Positions 26,124 to 35,715 of a stretch of DNA of 64,000 bases are shown in pieces. Source of the stretch: Anabaena sp. PCC 7108 (GTDB lineage: Bacteria; Cyanobacteriota; Cyanobacteriia; Cyanobacteriales; Nostocaceae); the NCBI RefSeq assembly GCF_000332135.1, contig NZ_KB235896.1, forward strand, positions 1,437,403-1,501,402, in the 5' to 3' direction. Numbering within the stretch: the stretch's first letter is position 1; each line of letters begins with the position of its first letter. A program made the position numbers and the translations under genes. The notes beneath the pieces are model-generated. The model saw nothing but the letters and a program-made list of their open reading frames with translations, made no database searches and was not told the DNA's origin.

Positions 26124-26345
26124 TATTTTTCCATTTGTGACTCTCATAACGACAATGATATTTTTACAAATTTGAATCACTATTATCCTTTCAAAACGAG
26201 AGTAAATTGTCAAGCCCCAATCACGACTAACGCAAAATCTCTCTTAAACTTCTTACCTTCGCGCTCTTCGCGTCTTCGCGGTTCATTTCTCTTGAATTCC
26301 CAAACCCTTGACACCCAACCGACATAAATGTATGATTTATATCGA

Positions 26346-26510
26346 ATAGAAGGGGAGTAGCTGCTGGCGCGACATCAAAAGCCAGTACATTTGAATCAAC
26401 ATACTGGCGATGAGCCTGGTTCAGATGGCGAATAATAAAGTATTTGAAAGCGAGACCTTCACTGAGTTCACACCAAACGATTGTGTGAGCTTCAGTGAGG
26501 TCTTTATAAT
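26346..26510 (+). promoter_or_regulatory. yybP-ykoY manganese riboswitch
   Basis: The leader of the downstream manganese-exporter gene begins with aggggagtag (26351-26360), the hallmark start of the yybP-ykoY aptamer, contains pairing arms gccagta / tactggc (about 26379-26417), and closes with gaccttcactgag / ttcagtgaggtc (about 26454-26502). The element is followed by a spacer and then the ribosome binding site AGGAG. yybP-ykoY RNAs bind Mn2+ and raise expression of Mn efflux genes. The link to a GDT1-family exporter fits exactly. Confidence 0.88.
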
Positions 26511-26559
26511 CTCATTAGAAGCTCCACACAGGTAAAAAATCCTTCAGGAGCTTGAGAGA

Positions 26560-27183
26560 GTGTTAACAGCATTTACCGCAGGTTTAGTTCTAATTACCAT
26601 TTCCGAATTAGGTGATAAAACCTTTTTTATCGCTGTAATTTTGTCAATGCAGCACTCACGACGAGTAGTGTTCGTTGGTGTGACAGCTGCTTTAGCAGCA
26701 ATGACAGTTTTATCAGTGATATTTGGGCAATTGCTGTCTGCTTTAACACAAGGCTCAAAAATTTATGTTCATTATGCGGAAATAGCTTTGTTTATTGCCT
26801 TTGGGTTGAAACTGCTCTATGATACTAAAAAAATGCCTGTTCACGCGGAAGAAGAAGTGATAGAAGAGGCAAAAGAAGCAGTAGAAAAGGCGCATTTAGA
26901 CAGTCAGCAAAAAAGCATTTGGTCAATGTTACTGAAATCTTTCGTATTAACATTTATAGCAGAGTGGGGCGATCGCACACAAATAGCCACCATTGGACTA
27001 GCAGCCAGTAATAATCCCATTGGTGTAACAGCAGGAGCAATATTAGGACACGCAATTTGTGCAGCGATCGCAGTCATCGGTGGTAGATTAATAGCAGGTA
27101 AGATATCTGAACGACAAATCACCTTCATAGGCGGCTGTTTATTTATTCTCTTCGGTATCGTCGCCGCCATAGAAGGAAATTAG
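26560..27183 (+). CDS. mnx: Manganese exporter, TMEM165/GDT1 (UPF0016) family, Mnx-like
   Basis: The 207-aa membrane protein has two repeats, each with the signature E-x-G-D-[KR]-[TS]: ELGDKTFFIAVILSM in the first half and EWGDRTQIATIGLA in the second, separated by a charged loop EEEVIEEAKEAVEKAH. About six membrane segments are seen. In Synechocystis the homologue (Mnx) exports Mn2+ from the cytoplasm and protects against Mn toxicity; plant homologues include PAM71. The start is GTG 26560, set by AGGAG at 26546-26550. The upstream riboswitch predicts induction by excess Mn. Confidence 0.92.
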   Translation: MLTAFTAGLVLITISELGDKTFFIAVILSMQHSRRVVFVGVTAALAAMTVLSVIFGQLLSALTQGSKIYVHYAEIALFIAFGLKLLYDTKKMPVHAEEEVIEEAKEAVEKAHLDSQQKSIWSMLLKSFVLTFIAEWGDRTQIATIGLAASNNPIGVTAGAILGHAICAAIAVIGGRLIAGKISERQITFIGGCLFILFGIVAAIEGN

Positions 27184-27233
27184 GTGAGAGAAGAAGCAGG
27201 GGGCAGGGAGCGGGGAGCAAAGGGTAAAATACG

Positions 27234-27333
27234 TAACCGCTCAATAATCCGGTATAAATCGTTCAATGACAAGGCTCAAATGGCGTAAAATCGTTCTCGA
27301 ACAGGTAGTTCGCCCCCATTTATTGAGCGGTTA
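27234..27333. repeat. 100-bp inverted-repeat element (taaccgctcaataa ends)
   Basis: taaccgctcaataa (27234-27247) and its exact reverse complement ttattgagcggtta (27320-27333) bracket a non-coding interior between the mnx and TPR genes. G-rich and C-rich gcaggg-type heptamers flank it on either side. It may also serve as a bidirectional terminator for the two convergent genes. Confidence 0.7.
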
Positions 27334-27385
27334 AGAAAATACCTCTCCCCTGCACCCCGCACCCTGCTCCCTTTCCTCTTCTCCC

Positions 27386-28297
27386 TCATGGACTGGATGT
27401 TGTTGCTGGTGATGGTGTAGTTTCTGGAGAAGAAGTAGGAGAAACTGCTGGGCTGGGAGTCAGTAATTCTGCTGCCTTGTTAATCTCGTCTTTATACTGA
27501 GCAGGAGCTAAAGCAGTGGCACTTGCAAACAAAGGTTTGGCCTCATCAACCTTACCCTGATCCTTTAGCAGCATAGCCTTTGCCAACACAGGACGAAAAT
27601 CCTTAGCATCTTTCTTAATGGCTTGGTCGTATACAGAGATAGCTTGAGTATCGTTTTTCTGAAAAGCGTACACACTACCCAAAAGCACCTGTACAGCAAC
27701 TACATCCACACTTCCAGGCTGAATTGTATTAGCTTGGGTAGAAGCAGATAAAGTATCTTGCAATAAGCCAATAGCAGCTTCAGGGCGTTTCTCACTGAGT
27801 TGGAGATTGACCATTCCTTGTAAAGCTTTGAGATCACCTGGTCTTGCTGCTAAAATCGAACGATAAGTTTGTGCTGCTCCTTCCTTATCGCCAATTTGCT
27901 GCTTGGCTTGTGCCAATAACACACCATACTCTGATTGTTGGGGATTTAATTTAGCCAGCTTTTCTAAAGGTTCAATTACCGCTTGAATATCAGCTGGTTT
28001 AACTTCACCTCTACCTTGTTGACTAAGTAATTGCAGCCTTGCTTCTAAAAGTCCCTTGAGTGCAGTTTGATTTTCTGGTTCTCGCTGCAAAACCGATTCA
28101 TAACCCCGAACTTCATCAGCCAGTTTTGACTTTTGGTCAGATGAGGAAGGACTGCTAGGGGTGCTGGTAGTATTTTGGGCTACCGATTCAGAATCATTGA
28201 AAGCCGTAATTATGGGTAGAAGCGAAACCCCAATAAAAGCAACAACTGCCAGAATTAAGACGACCTGAACTATCCACCGATTGCGCGGTTGAGACAC
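27386..28297 (-). CDS. Membrane-anchored TPR protein
   Basis: From GTG 28297 the 303-aa protein starts MSQPRNRWIVQVVLILAVVA, one N-terminal membrane segment, then a Ser/Thr/Pro linker and about five tetratricopeptide repeats (LAKLNPQQSEYGVLLAQAKQ, YRSILAARPGDLKALQGMVN, YAFQKNDTQAISVYDQAIKK), ending in a low-complexity Ser/Pro/Thr tail. The start is decided by aggagg seven bases before the GTG; a longer frame from ATG 28387 ignores that site. TPR proteins of this type assemble complexes; in cyanobacteria several act on photosystem assembly or protein export, but no partner can be named. Confidence 0.85.
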   Translation of the reverse strand: MSQPRNRWIVQVVLILAVVAFIGVSLLPIITAFNDSESVAQNTTSTPSSPSSSDQKSKLADEVRGYESVLQREPENQTALKGLLEARLQLLSQQGRGEVKPADIQAVIEPLEKLAKLNPQQSEYGVLLAQAKQQIGDKEGAAQTYRSILAARPGDLKALQGMVNLQLSEKRPEAAIGLLQDTLSASTQANTIQPGSVDVVAVQVLLGSVYAFQKNDTQAISVYDQAIKKDAKDFRPVLAKAMLLKDQGKVDEAKPLFASATALAPAQYKDEINKAAELLTPSPAVSPTSSPETTPSPATTSSP

Positions 28298-28676
28298 AAT
28301 ATTTTCCTCCTTCTGAATTTTAACGAGATTAACATTTACACAGATCGTAAAGTCAAAAATTTCTAAAACTTTGCGGAATACGGTCATTAGGCTGTGAATT
28401 TTATAACAAATAACTATTTACGCTGCTAAAGTAATTGATGACTTTAGGAGGAGCCTTCAGAATTGTAGCTATGCTATGCTTCCGAAACTAGTGTCAAGGC
28501 GCTAAATTACACATTTAGTCTCTAAATGCCAAATTTTGCGCCTTTCTGTTCGCTCTGGGCGTTCTAGAGTGGCTAAATTAAAAGGAAATATACTTTTATC
28601 AGCCGCACAAACGCTCTTTCCATTTGCTTTTGTAAAATCCCATAATTGGGATGTGTCTCCGCCGCAAGGAGTTTTT

Positions 28677-29684
28677 ATGAATTCCGACCTGATGCCGTCT
28701 CCTGAATCCGCTAATACTACAGCCTCTAAAGAGGTTCTCACTGAAATCGAAACAGCCGCTAATGTGAAAACAGTAGCAGCCAAATCCTCTGAACCTGATA
28801 ATTTATCTGTTAACCCTAGTGATGATAACTCAAATGGAAATTTAGCCCATCGGCAACAACCGATTCCACCTCCTAGCGAAGCAATGCAGTATCGAGCTAT
28901 CGGATTAGTCCGGGGTCGCTACTTTGCCAGCAGTGAACAATTTACCCAAGGAACATTGCTCACTGTCGATGGTGTAGAACTCAATACCGTCCTATTAGGT
29001 CGGATTATGAGTTTGGTCAAAAATCATTTGGATCTGGAAACAGAACATCTGTGGGTAGTTTATCCCCGCACCAGACAAGAAAATGACACACTACACATCC
29101 AAATTGTCGGAGTTTGGGAACCAGAAAATCTGGCTAAACATTTCCTAGAAGAAGATCACCAAGATTTGGGTGCAGACGAGTTACAGACACCCGAAGAAAG
29201 TTCCAAATCCCCAAAACCCTCGCCAGAAATTCCTGATGGCTATTTTTCTGTACGTGGTGAGGTCGTTTACCAATCTTTTGACGACAAGAGTTTGGTAGTA
29301 AAAATTAAGCAAGCTCCGCGTAAACCAACTGATAAACCTAAGTATTTTAAGTTGAAACTGCGAGGTGTGTTAACAACCAAAGCGGTAGGCAAGTTTTGGG
29401 ATTTCAAAGTCAAGCGAGAAGTGGACGTATTAATAGTAGAAAATGCGGAAGCGATCGCTGATTTGCCCAAAAAACGCAAACCACCATTCAGAAGCGCCCC
29501 TCGTGGTGGTGGTGGAAGAAGGCCATTCCCCCCAAGACGCAATGGAGAAGCTCTCCCACTTCCTATCAAAAAAACTAGCGGCGATCCATCTGCTGCGTCT
29601 TTTACACGACCAGAGGTGTCTAAACCTGTACCAAAAACGCCTCTTCCTAAGCCAGTGAAGCGGCCAAAACCAACCCAAGAGTAG
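28677..29684 (+). CDS. Conserved cyanobacterial protein, unknown function, basic Pro/Arg-rich tail
   Basis: The 335-aa product from ATG 28677 (preceded by aaggag at 28666-28671) has an acidic disordered N-terminus, a conserved core starting MQYRAIGLVRGRYFASSEQF and including ETEHLWVVYPRTRQEN and FSVRGEVVYQSFDDKSLVVK, LRGVLTTKAVGKFWDFKVKR, and a very basic low-complexity C-terminus with a Gly/Arg-rich SAPRGGGGRRPFPPRR and Lys/Pro repeats. The two beta-rich blocks could be OB-like nucleic-acid-binding folds; with the RGG-like tail an RNA-binding role is plausible but unproven. An in-frame ATG at 28536 would add 47 residues and lacks a binding site. Confidence 0.78.
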   Translation: MNSDLMPSPESANTTASKEVLTEIETAANVKTVAAKSSEPDNLSVNPSDDNSNGNLAHRQQPIPPPSEAMQYRAIGLVRGRYFASSEQFTQGTLLTVDGVELNTVLLGRIMSLVKNHLDLETEHLWVVYPRTRQENDTLHIQIVGVWEPENLAKHFLEEDHQDLGADELQTPEESSKSPKPSPEIPDGYFSVRGEVVYQSFDDKSLVVKIKQAPRKPTDKPKYFKLKLRGVLTTKAVGKFWDFKVKREVDVLIVENAEAIADLPKKRKPPFRSAPRGGGGRRPFPPRRNGEALPLPIKKTSGDPSAASFTRPEVSKPVPKTPLPKPVKRPKPTQE

Positions 29685-29744
29685 GTCATGGGTAATAGGA
29701 ATAGGAATGTTATTTACCTTTTTCCTCATTACTAATCCCCAAGA

Positions 29745-30914
29745 TCAAAAATCTGTTCGGCGGTCTTGGGGTACAAAAGTACGATCCATGGGAATGGGAG
29801 AAACTGGTTCTGTGAGGGTAAATGTGCCTGCTTCAATCCACTGTTTTAACTCTAGAGCAACTTGTCTTGAGAGAAACATACTGGCTAAAGGAGCAACTCG
29901 CACAGCTTTACCCTCAATGGATATCCGTCCAGATTTGAGTTGAGCGTAACTGACTAAACCAAAGGTGGGACGGACACGACGAGGAATGGAAAAATCTACT
30001 ATTGGCGCTACTAAATCTTGATCTTGTACAGCGCAACGTTCAATTACTCCTTCATTTAAAACGGGAAGTGGGACACCTACTCCCAACATTAAGGAAGGCC
30101 CGTAACTTTTGAAGTAACAACCTCGCACCCAGCGCGTATCCATTTGTTTAGCATCACCAATTAAGGCTAAAGTTGCTGAGGGTCCAATTGGTGTTCGATT
30201 AGCTAACCGCTTTTGTAAGGGGAAGTGCTGCGTACCTTCCCAAGCTACATAACCTATTCCACCACCTAAGAATATTCTTGTTCCAATCCCCACAAGTTGT
30301 AAATCTGGATCATTGAAAAGGGGGGAAATTGCACCAGGGTTTGAGTAAACTGCATTCCCTAAACGTGGTTGCAGGGGTCCGAGATAAGTATGAAGTGGGC
30401 GATCGCCTCCATTTACCCCTACAATAAAATTTTGATAAAGATTGCGTGGATTAAATAAATAAAACTGATTGATAGTTTCACGAGTAACTGTCGTCTCAAA
30501 AGTGGCTCTTGGGTAGCAATCGGTAACTTGTCCTAAGGCTCGTACTTGTACGGGTTTCCCTGCAATTAAATCTTGGATAACATGACCACCACCACGTTCT
30601 CGGAGTTCTTCTCCGTCCATTGTTTCCACCGCACAACTAGCACCTAAGTATAAATCTACAGCCCCAAAGCCGGGGTATACTGGTACGCCATCTAACCAGC
30701 AACGGCGAATTTTGATGGGTGGATCTGTGTGTCCGAGATTAATAATTGCACCGCTTGACTCCATTGGTTCAAAGGTGCCGGTGGTAATGACATCAACTTC
30801 TTTAGCAGCTTTGGTGACACCGATTTCTGTAACTCGTGCTTTTAATTCTTCAACCGTCCACACTACGGCGCGTTTATGGTTGATTTTTTCGTTAATTTCC
30901 GCAATGGTTCGCAT
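29745..30914 (-). CDS. Homocysteine biosynthesis protein (HcyBio, DUF39 family)
   Basis: The 389-aa protein is a full-length DUF39 member: MRTIAEINEKINHKRAVVWT, VDVITTGTFEPMESSGAIIN, GFGAVDLYLGASCAVETMDG, GHVIQDLIAGKPVQVRALGQ, a long glycine-rich middle (GIGTRIFLGGGIGYVAWEGT) and the C-terminal RVRPTFGLVSYAQLKSGRIS. In methanogens and some bacteria this family is needed to make homocysteine from aspartate semialdehyde and sulfide. Cys residues at CAVE and CYFKS could hold persulfide; that is inference. The C-terminal ferredoxin or CBS modules found in some members are absent. It is convergent with the preceding gene. Confidence 0.9.
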   Translation of the reverse strand: MRTIAEINEKINHKRAVVWTVEELKARVTEIGVTKAAKEVDVITTGTFEPMESSGAIINLGHTDPPIKIRRCWLDGVPVYPGFGAVDLYLGASCAVETMDGEELRERGGGHVIQDLIAGKPVQVRALGQVTDCYPRATFETTVTRETINQFYLFNPRNLYQNFIVGVNGGDRPLHTYLGPLQPRLGNAVYSNPGAISPLFNDPDLQLVGIGTRIFLGGGIGYVAWEGTQHFPLQKRLANRTPIGPSATLALIGDAKQMDTRWVRGCYFKSYGPSLMLGVGVPLPVLNEGVIERCAVQDQDLVAPIVDFSIPRRVRPTFGLVSYAQLKSGRISIEGKAVRVAPLASMFLSRQVALELKQWIEAGTFTLTEPVSPIPMDRTFVPQDRRTDF

Positions 30915-30993
30915 TTTTTAAAAGTTTCGCTATATAGTTTATCAAAAAAGCGATGGCTGCTGTTGCGATCGCTTTCAGATATGCTATTTACAA

Positions 30994-32109
30994 TTAATCT
31001 TCATCCTTTCCTATAACTTCTGCTTCCTGAATATCGTTGATATCAGCAGATTCAGAAACCATCACTAACTCAGTATCTTGTTGATGATTATGCCGCCACT
31101 CATCTAAAACATCTTTAACTAATACTTCTTGTACCCAAATTTTAGCAACAACAGTTAAAGGGAGTGCTAAAAATAATCCTAAAAAGCCAAAGAAAGTCAC
31201 GAAAAATAATTGAGAAATTAAAGTTACTGCTGGCAATAAAGATACCTGATGTGCCATAACTATAGGAGTAATAAAATTACTCTCAGCTTGTTGAATGAAA
31301 AAGTAGAGAACTAAAACAGCAACAGATTTCCAAGGAGAATCTAAAAGAGCGATTGCTATTGCTGGAACTACACTCATAGTTGGTCCGAGATTAGGAATTA
31401 AATTCATAAATCCCGCCAAAACTCCCAGTGCCAAAGCTGCCTTTACACCCAATATTGACAAGCCCACCAAACTCATCAATCCTACTACGAGAACGGCAAT
31501 AAAAGCCCCTGTCACCCATCCTTCTAATGCAGTTTCACACTGTTCTAAAATTCCCTGTACTCGTCGTCGATAAAATGAGGGAAACAGCCGGATAAATACT
31601 TTTATATAAGCATCAGGAGCAGCTAAAAACATTCCCGTCAAAACTAACACTAATAAAATATTGAGGACAATTACTAAAGATCCAGAAACAAAAGCAAACG
31701 AGTTTCCCAATACGCGATTGAACAAAGGTTGTGCTTCTGCAATTAATCCGTTAAGATCGGGGATGAAGGGTGCTAATTGATCAGGAATATGCGTTCTTTG
31801 TTCATCAATCCAATTATTAATAAGATTAAATCCTTGGGGAACTCGTAAGGTTAATTCTTGAAATTGTTGGGCAAATGGTGGCACAATTAGCCAGAAAAAG
31901 CCGATAACTCCAGCAAAAAAAATAGCTACTGATAAAACAACAGCAAGTCCACGTTTTATTCCTAGGCTTTGAAAAGTGCGTGCTAACCGATTTAAGGTAG
32001 TTGCTAAGACAACAGCCGCAAATATCAATAACAACACTTCACGCAATTGCCACAATATATATAAAGATATAACTAAGGCGATTAAACCGATCCATTGACC
32101 AAGTTTCAC
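30994..32109 (-). CDS. AI-2E family transporter (PerM/TqsA-like permease)
   Basis: The 371-aa membrane protein begins MKLGQWIGLIALVISLYILW and has about eight membrane segments, with a central cytoplasmic loop EQCETALEGWVTGAFIAVLV and the conserved MNLIPNLGPTMSVVPAIAIA and TPIVMAHQVSLLPAVTLISQ motifs of the AI-2 exporter/PerM family. Substrates in the family include autoinducer-2, Na+/H+ and unknown compounds, so the transported molecule is not known. A hydrophilic acidic tail ends the protein. The small membrane-protein gene lies 90 bp upstream on the same strand. Confidence 0.9.
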   Translation of the reverse strand: MKLGQWIGLIALVISLYILWQLREVLLLIFAAVVLATTLNRLARTFQSLGIKRGLAVVLSVAIFFAGVIGFFWLIVPPFAQQFQELTLRVPQGFNLINNWIDEQRTHIPDQLAPFIPDLNGLIAEAQPLFNRVLGNSFAFVSGSLVIVLNILLVLVLTGMFLAAPDAYIKVFIRLFPSFYRRRVQGILEQCETALEGWVTGAFIAVLVVGLMSLVGLSILGVKAALALGVLAGFMNLIPNLGPTMSVVPAIAIALLDSPWKSVAVLVLYFFIQQAESNFITPIVMAHQVSLLPAVTLISQLFFVTFFGFLGLFLALPLTVVAKIWVQEVLVKDVLDEWRHNHQQDTELVMVSESADINDIQEAEVIGKDED

Positions 32110-32198
32110 AAACTAACTCCCAAAGCTTGGTAAGACAAAATTTTCTAGCTATGCAGATAGGTTAGCTGATTTTAAGGGTTTATCATCAATATTTTTAG

Positions 32199-32393
32199 CT
32201 AATTTTGTTTTTGTGCAGGAATTCGTAAAAGTAGAGCAGTTATCATCATCATAGTAGGTAACAAAACCATAATTAGCGCATTAGTTGATGTTTCTGGAAT
32301 TAAAAATGTCGGAGCTGCATACTTAATCAAAAATGATATTAAAGCGGAGAGTAGAAGTAGCTTAAGTAAGAAACCTAGTTGATTTTTCATCAA
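32199..32393 (-). CDS. Small membrane protein, 64 aa, unknown
   Basis: The product MMKNQLGFLLKLLLLSALIS to IPAQKQN has two predicted membrane helices with a short loop KYAAPTFLIPETSTN between them. Basic residues at each end fit an inner-membrane hairpin. It precedes the AI-2E-type transporter on the same strand by 90 bp and could be co-transcribed. I do not know the family; similar small proteins are conserved in cyanobacteria. Confidence 0.6.
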   Translation of the reverse strand: MMKNQLGFLLKLLLLSALISFLIKYAAPTFLIPETSTNALIMVLLPTMMMITALLLRIPAQKQN

Positions 32394-32586
32394 AGTACGG
32401 CAATACGCATTTTTTTGGTAGGGTATACACGAATTTAGTCTTTACTATCTTGTCTCTACAATAGAAAAAAGACACAAAACTTTACTTGTTTAGATTTTTT
32501 AGGAAGCATCCACAAAGTTAATTTCTGGAAAATAATGGAATAAACACATTCTATAGTTAGTTGGAAATTTCCAAAAGGCTAGATTT

Positions 32587-32789
32587 TAGGACTTACGCAT
32601 TGACAGAAAACATCAAATATGAAGTATGCGTTTTGTGTCTCTTGTCAGGTGCGTCAGATATGGAAAATATGTTAATTATGCCAAATTGTCGAGTCTGACG
32701 CACCCTACTAATATGCTGTCCCAAAAGCCGACAATCAGAAATTATCGTTGATCCATATCATGTCCAATTTGTATAGTGCGTAAGTTATA
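32587..32789. mobile_element. About 200-bp MITE-like element, ggacttacgca ends (copy 1)
   Basis: It starts taggacttacgcattgaca and ends tgcgtaagttata, an imperfect inverted repeat. An internal inverted repeat ggtgcgtcaga (32649-32659) / tctgacgcacc (32694-32704) precedes ctactaatatgctg. A second copy with the same order lies at 62563-62756. It fills most of the 440-base gap before the DUF1614 gene. No coding sequence. Confidence 0.8.
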
Positions 32790-32834
32790 GACTTAATGAT
32801 GTGAGTTCCAAATTCATTCTATTTCTTCATTTCC

Positions 32835-33503
32835 ATGATTTATCTACCAGTTTCATTACTGCTATTTCTGGCTTTATTACTGTTGCTGCCATTTATTTGG
32901 TTTGCTGTCGCAGTAGACGTGGTAGAAGTTGCGGTAGCCAAGTTGGGTTTTTCTCCTAACATTGCTTTTTTATTGTTGTTGCTAGTAATTATTACCAGCA
33001 CAATCAATATTCCTATCTACCGATTAGAAGCTCCCATCCAATTAGCAGATGAATTTGCAGCATTGTGGTTAAAGGAATTTTGGGGGATTCCACTCAGAAA
33101 AGTGCCAACTTTTACCGTAATAGCTGTGAATGTCGGAGGTGGATTAATACCTGTGGCTTTGGCATTATACCAATTTTCTCAAGGAAATGCCTTGGCAATT
33201 CTGCTAGTTACTGCCATTGTGACTGTTATTAGTTACTTTTCGGCGCGGGTAGTACCGGGAATTGGGATTCAAATGAATCCATTGCTTGCTCCTTTGACTG
33301 CGGCTGTTTCCGCAATGTTAATAGCCTCACCTCATGCTGCACCAGTGGCTTTTGCAGGTGGTGTACTAGGTACTTTAATTGGTGCTGATTTGTTACATCT
33401 CAAAGACATTCAAGCCATGAGTGCGGGTGTATTGAGTATTGGGGGTGCTGGTGTATTTGATGGTATTGCTTTATGTGGACTATTTGCTTTGTTATTAAGT
33501 TGA
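32835..33503 (+). CDS. DUF1614 family membrane protein
   Basis: The 222-aa protein is strongly hydrophobic with six or seven membrane segments. It matches DUF1614: PFIWFAVAVDVVEVAVAKLG, NIPIYRLEAPIQLADEFAAL, VIAVNVGGGLIPVALALYQF, FSARVVPGIGIQMNPLLAPL, FAGGVLGTLIGADLLHLKDI and GVLSIGGAGVFDGIALCGLF. The conserved Gly-rich and Asp-containing motifs lie in helices, suggesting a transporter or a membrane-embedded enzyme; no function is established. The gene starts at ATG 32835 and stands 94 bp before ftsH on the same strand. Confidence 0.9.
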   Translation: MIYLPVSLLLFLALLLLLPFIWFAVAVDVVEVAVAKLGFSPNIAFLLLLLVIITSTINIPIYRLEAPIQLADEFAALWLKEFWGIPLRKVPTFTVIAVNVGGGLIPVALALYQFSQGNALAILLVTAIVTVISYFSARVVPGIGIQMNPLLAPLTAAVSAMLIASPHAAPVAFAGGVLGTLIGADLLHLKDIQAMSAGVLSIGGAGVFDGIALCGLFALLLS

Positions 33504-33596
33504 AAATAGATGCCAGGTGACAGGAAAAACCGATGAAGAATTGCCCATTACCAATTACCAATTACTAATTACAAAATTTCATTGAGGTAAAAGAAA

Positions 33597-35534
33597 ATGC
33601 CTGTAGAAACTAATAACAAGAACAAGATGAAACCACCTAAAATACAACAGTTTGGTGGTAGTTTTCTAATTTTACTGACTTTTTTGTTATTGCTAAATTT
33701 GATAGTTCCCAGTTTATTTGGGACTCGATTGCCGCAAGTTCCCTATAGTGATTTTATCGCTCAAGTACAAGCAGGTAAAGTAGATAAAGCAATTGTGGGG
33801 AGCGATCGCATTGAATATGCAATCAAAACCCAAACCCCCGAAGGTAAACCCATCGAACAGGTATTTAGAACTACACCTGTAGCCATTGATTTAGATTTAC
33901 CGAAAATTCTCCGTGATAATAATGTCGAATTTGCAGCACCACCACCAGCGGAAAACGCTTGGATTGGTACTTTATTTAGTTGGGTTGCACCTCCATTAAT
34001 TTTCTTCGGGATTTGGGCGTTTTTAATGAATCGTCAAGCTGGGGGACCCGCTGCACTGACGGTAGGTAAAAGCAAAGCGCGGATTTATTCTGAAGGTAGC
34101 ACTGGGGTAAAATTCCTAGATGTGGCTGGTGTGGATGAAGCCAAAGCTGAATTAGAAGAAATCGTTGATTTCTTGAAAAATGCCACCAAATACACCAACT
34201 TAGGCGCAAAAATTCCCAAAGGTGTATTGTTAGTTGGACCGCCCGGAACTGGTAAAACATTACTAGCAAAAGCCATTGCTGGTGAAGCTGGTGTCCCTTT
34301 CTTCAGTATCTCCGGTTCTGAATTTATCGAATTATTCGTTGGTGTTGGTGCTGCGCGAGTCCGAGATTTATTTGAACAAGCAAAACAACAAGCACCTTGT
34401 ATAGTCTTTATTGATGAATTAGACGCTTTAGGTAAATCTCGCGGTGGTCCTGGTGGTTTCGCTGGTGGTAACGACGAACGGGAACAAACCCTCAACCAGT
34501 TATTAACAGAAATGGATGGTTTTGACGCAAACACCGGTGTCATTATCATCGCTGCTACCAACCGTCCTGAAGTTCTCGATCCCGCTTTACGTCGTCCTGG
34601 TCGTTTTGATCGGCAAATTGTAGTCGATAGACCTGATAAAATCGGTCGGGAAGCTATTCTTAAAGTTCATGCTAGAAATGTCAAACTAGCGGAAGATGTG
34701 GATTTAGGAATTATTGCTGTTCGTACACCTGGTTTTGCTGGTGCAGATTTAGCTAACTTAGTTAATGAAGCCGCATTATTAGCAGCAAGAAATAACCGTC
34801 AAGCTGTACTGATGGCAGATTTTAATGAAGCCATTGAACGTTTAGTTGCTGGTTTAGAAAAACGTTCTCGTGTGTTAAATGAAATCGAGAAAAAGACCGT
34901 TGCTTATCACGAAGTTGGCCACGCTATCATTGGTGCATTAATGCCCGGTGCCGGTAAAGTTGAAAAAATTTCTGTTGTTCCTCGTGGTGTCGGTGCTTTG
35001 GGTTATACAATTCAAATGCCAGAAGAAGACCGTTTCTTAATGGTAGAAGATGAAATTCGTGGACGTATTGCCACTTTATTAGGTGGACGTTCTTCTGAAG
35101 AAATTGTATTTGGTAAAGTCTCTACTGGTGCTTCTGATGATATCCAAAAAGTCACTGATTTAGCAGAAAGGGCTATTACAATTTATGGCATGAGTAATAA
35201 ACTCGGACCTGTAGCTTTTGAAAAAGTTCAACAGCAATTTATTGAAGGTTATGGAAATCCTCGCCGTACAATTAGTCCGCAAATGACGGCAGAAATTGAC
35301 CGAGAAGTGAAGGAAATTGTTGATAACGCTCATCACATTGCTTTAAGTATTCTGCACAATAACCGCGATTTACTCGAAGAAATTTCTCAGGAATTGTTGG
35401 AGAAAGAAATTCTTGAAGGTAGTTATTTACGCGAAAAGCTAACTCAAGCAAAAGCACCAGATGAAATGGCTGAATGGTTGAGAACTGGAAAGTTAAATAG
35501 TGATCAACCTTTAATGCAAACGCTTTTGGTTTAG
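33597..35534 (+). CDS. ftsH: ATP-dependent zinc metalloprotease FtsH
   Basis: FtsH is a hexameric membrane protease; cyanobacterial isoforms remove damaged photosystem II D1 protein and control iron and carbon responses. The 645-aa protein has an N-terminal membrane helix ([20 protein letters not shown]), a periplasmic or lumenal domain starting [11 protein letters not shown], a second helix ([20 protein letters not shown]), Walker A GPPGTGKT (214-221), Walker [13 protein letters not shown], the second-region-of-homology [17 protein letters not shown], and the zinc motif HEVGH (438-442) with its distal Asp in [17 protein letters not shown]. Start ATG 33597 has gagg upstream. The [10 protein letters not shown] version of Walker B suggests one of the FtsH1/FtsH3-type isoforms; I cannot settle which. 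Confidence 0.95.
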   Translation: MPVETNNKNKMKPPKIQQFGGSFLILLTFLLLLNLIVPSLFGTRLPQVPYSDFIAQVQAGKVDKAIVGSDRIEYAIKTQTPEGKPIEQVFRTTPVAIDLDLPKILRDNNVEFAAPPPAENAWIGTLFSWVAPPLIFFGIWAFLMNRQAGGPAALTVGKSKARIYSEGSTGVKFLDVAGVDEAKAELEEIVDFLKNATKYTNLGAKIPKGVLLVGPPGTGKTLLAKAIAGEAGVPFFSISGSEFIELFVGVGAARVRDLFEQAKQQAPCIVFIDELDALGKSRGGPGGFAGGNDEREQTLNQLLTEMDGFDANTGVIIIAATNRPEVLDPALRRPGRFDRQIVVDRPDKIGREAILKVHARNVKLAEDVDLGIIAVRTPGFAGADLANLVNEAALLAARNNRQAVLMADFNEAIERLVAGLEKRSRVLNEIEKKTVAYHEVGHAIIGALMPGAGKVEKISVVPRGVGALGYTIQMPEEDRFLMVEDEIRGRIATLLGGRSSEEIVFGKVSTGASDDIQKVTDLAERAITIYGMSNKLGPVAFEKVQQQFIEGYGNPRRTISPQMTAEIDREVKEIVDNAHHIALSILHNNRDLLEEISQELLEKEILEGSYLREKLTQAKAPDEMAEWLRTGKLNSDQPLMQTLLV

Positions 35535-35548
35535 TATTGAATAAATGT

Positions 35549-35580
35549 AGGGGTTTAGCAATGCTAAACCCTTATTTTTT
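35549..35580 (+). terminator. Rho-independent terminator of ftsH
   Basis: AGGGGTTTAGCA / ATGCTAAACCCTT form a stem that is followed by ATTTTTT. It lies 15 bases after the ftsH stop. The same stem recurs at 10255 and 36502. Confidence 0.9.
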
Positions 35581-35648
35581 GGGATTTTAATTAATTTCAA
35601 TTTAGGTTATTTATCAAATAGAAAGTTTTTAAAAACTACTTTAATACA

Positions 35649-35713
35649 AGATCCCCGACTTCTTTTTTCATGTTGTTCATAGATGATGAACTGATGAGAG
35701 AAGTCGGGGATCT
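35649..35713. repeat. Inverted repeat agatccccgacttct, 15 bp arms
   Basis: agatccccgacttct (35649-35663) pairs with agaagtcggggatct (35699-35713). A tighter version of the same sequence lies at 40496-40528. It is a dispersed palindromic repeat and may also fold as a transcript end. Confidence 0.85.
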
Positions 35714-35715
35714 GA

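Noticed and set aside
26214-26330. Possible HigB toxin remnant upstream of the orphan antitoxin
   Set aside because: The region is the dispersed ttcgcgctcttcgcg repeat and A/T-rich DNA; no RelE-like text in any frame.
29267-29729. Minus-strand ORFs opposite the conserved hypothetical gene at 28677-29684
   Set aside because: Overlap fully with a gene that has a good ribosome binding site; the antisense proteins are Gly/Pro/Trp-rich shadows of the RGG-like tail.
34085-34561. Minus-strand ORF of 158 aa inside ftsH
   Set aside because: Covers the FtsH AAA domain in antisense; low-complexity text and no start context.
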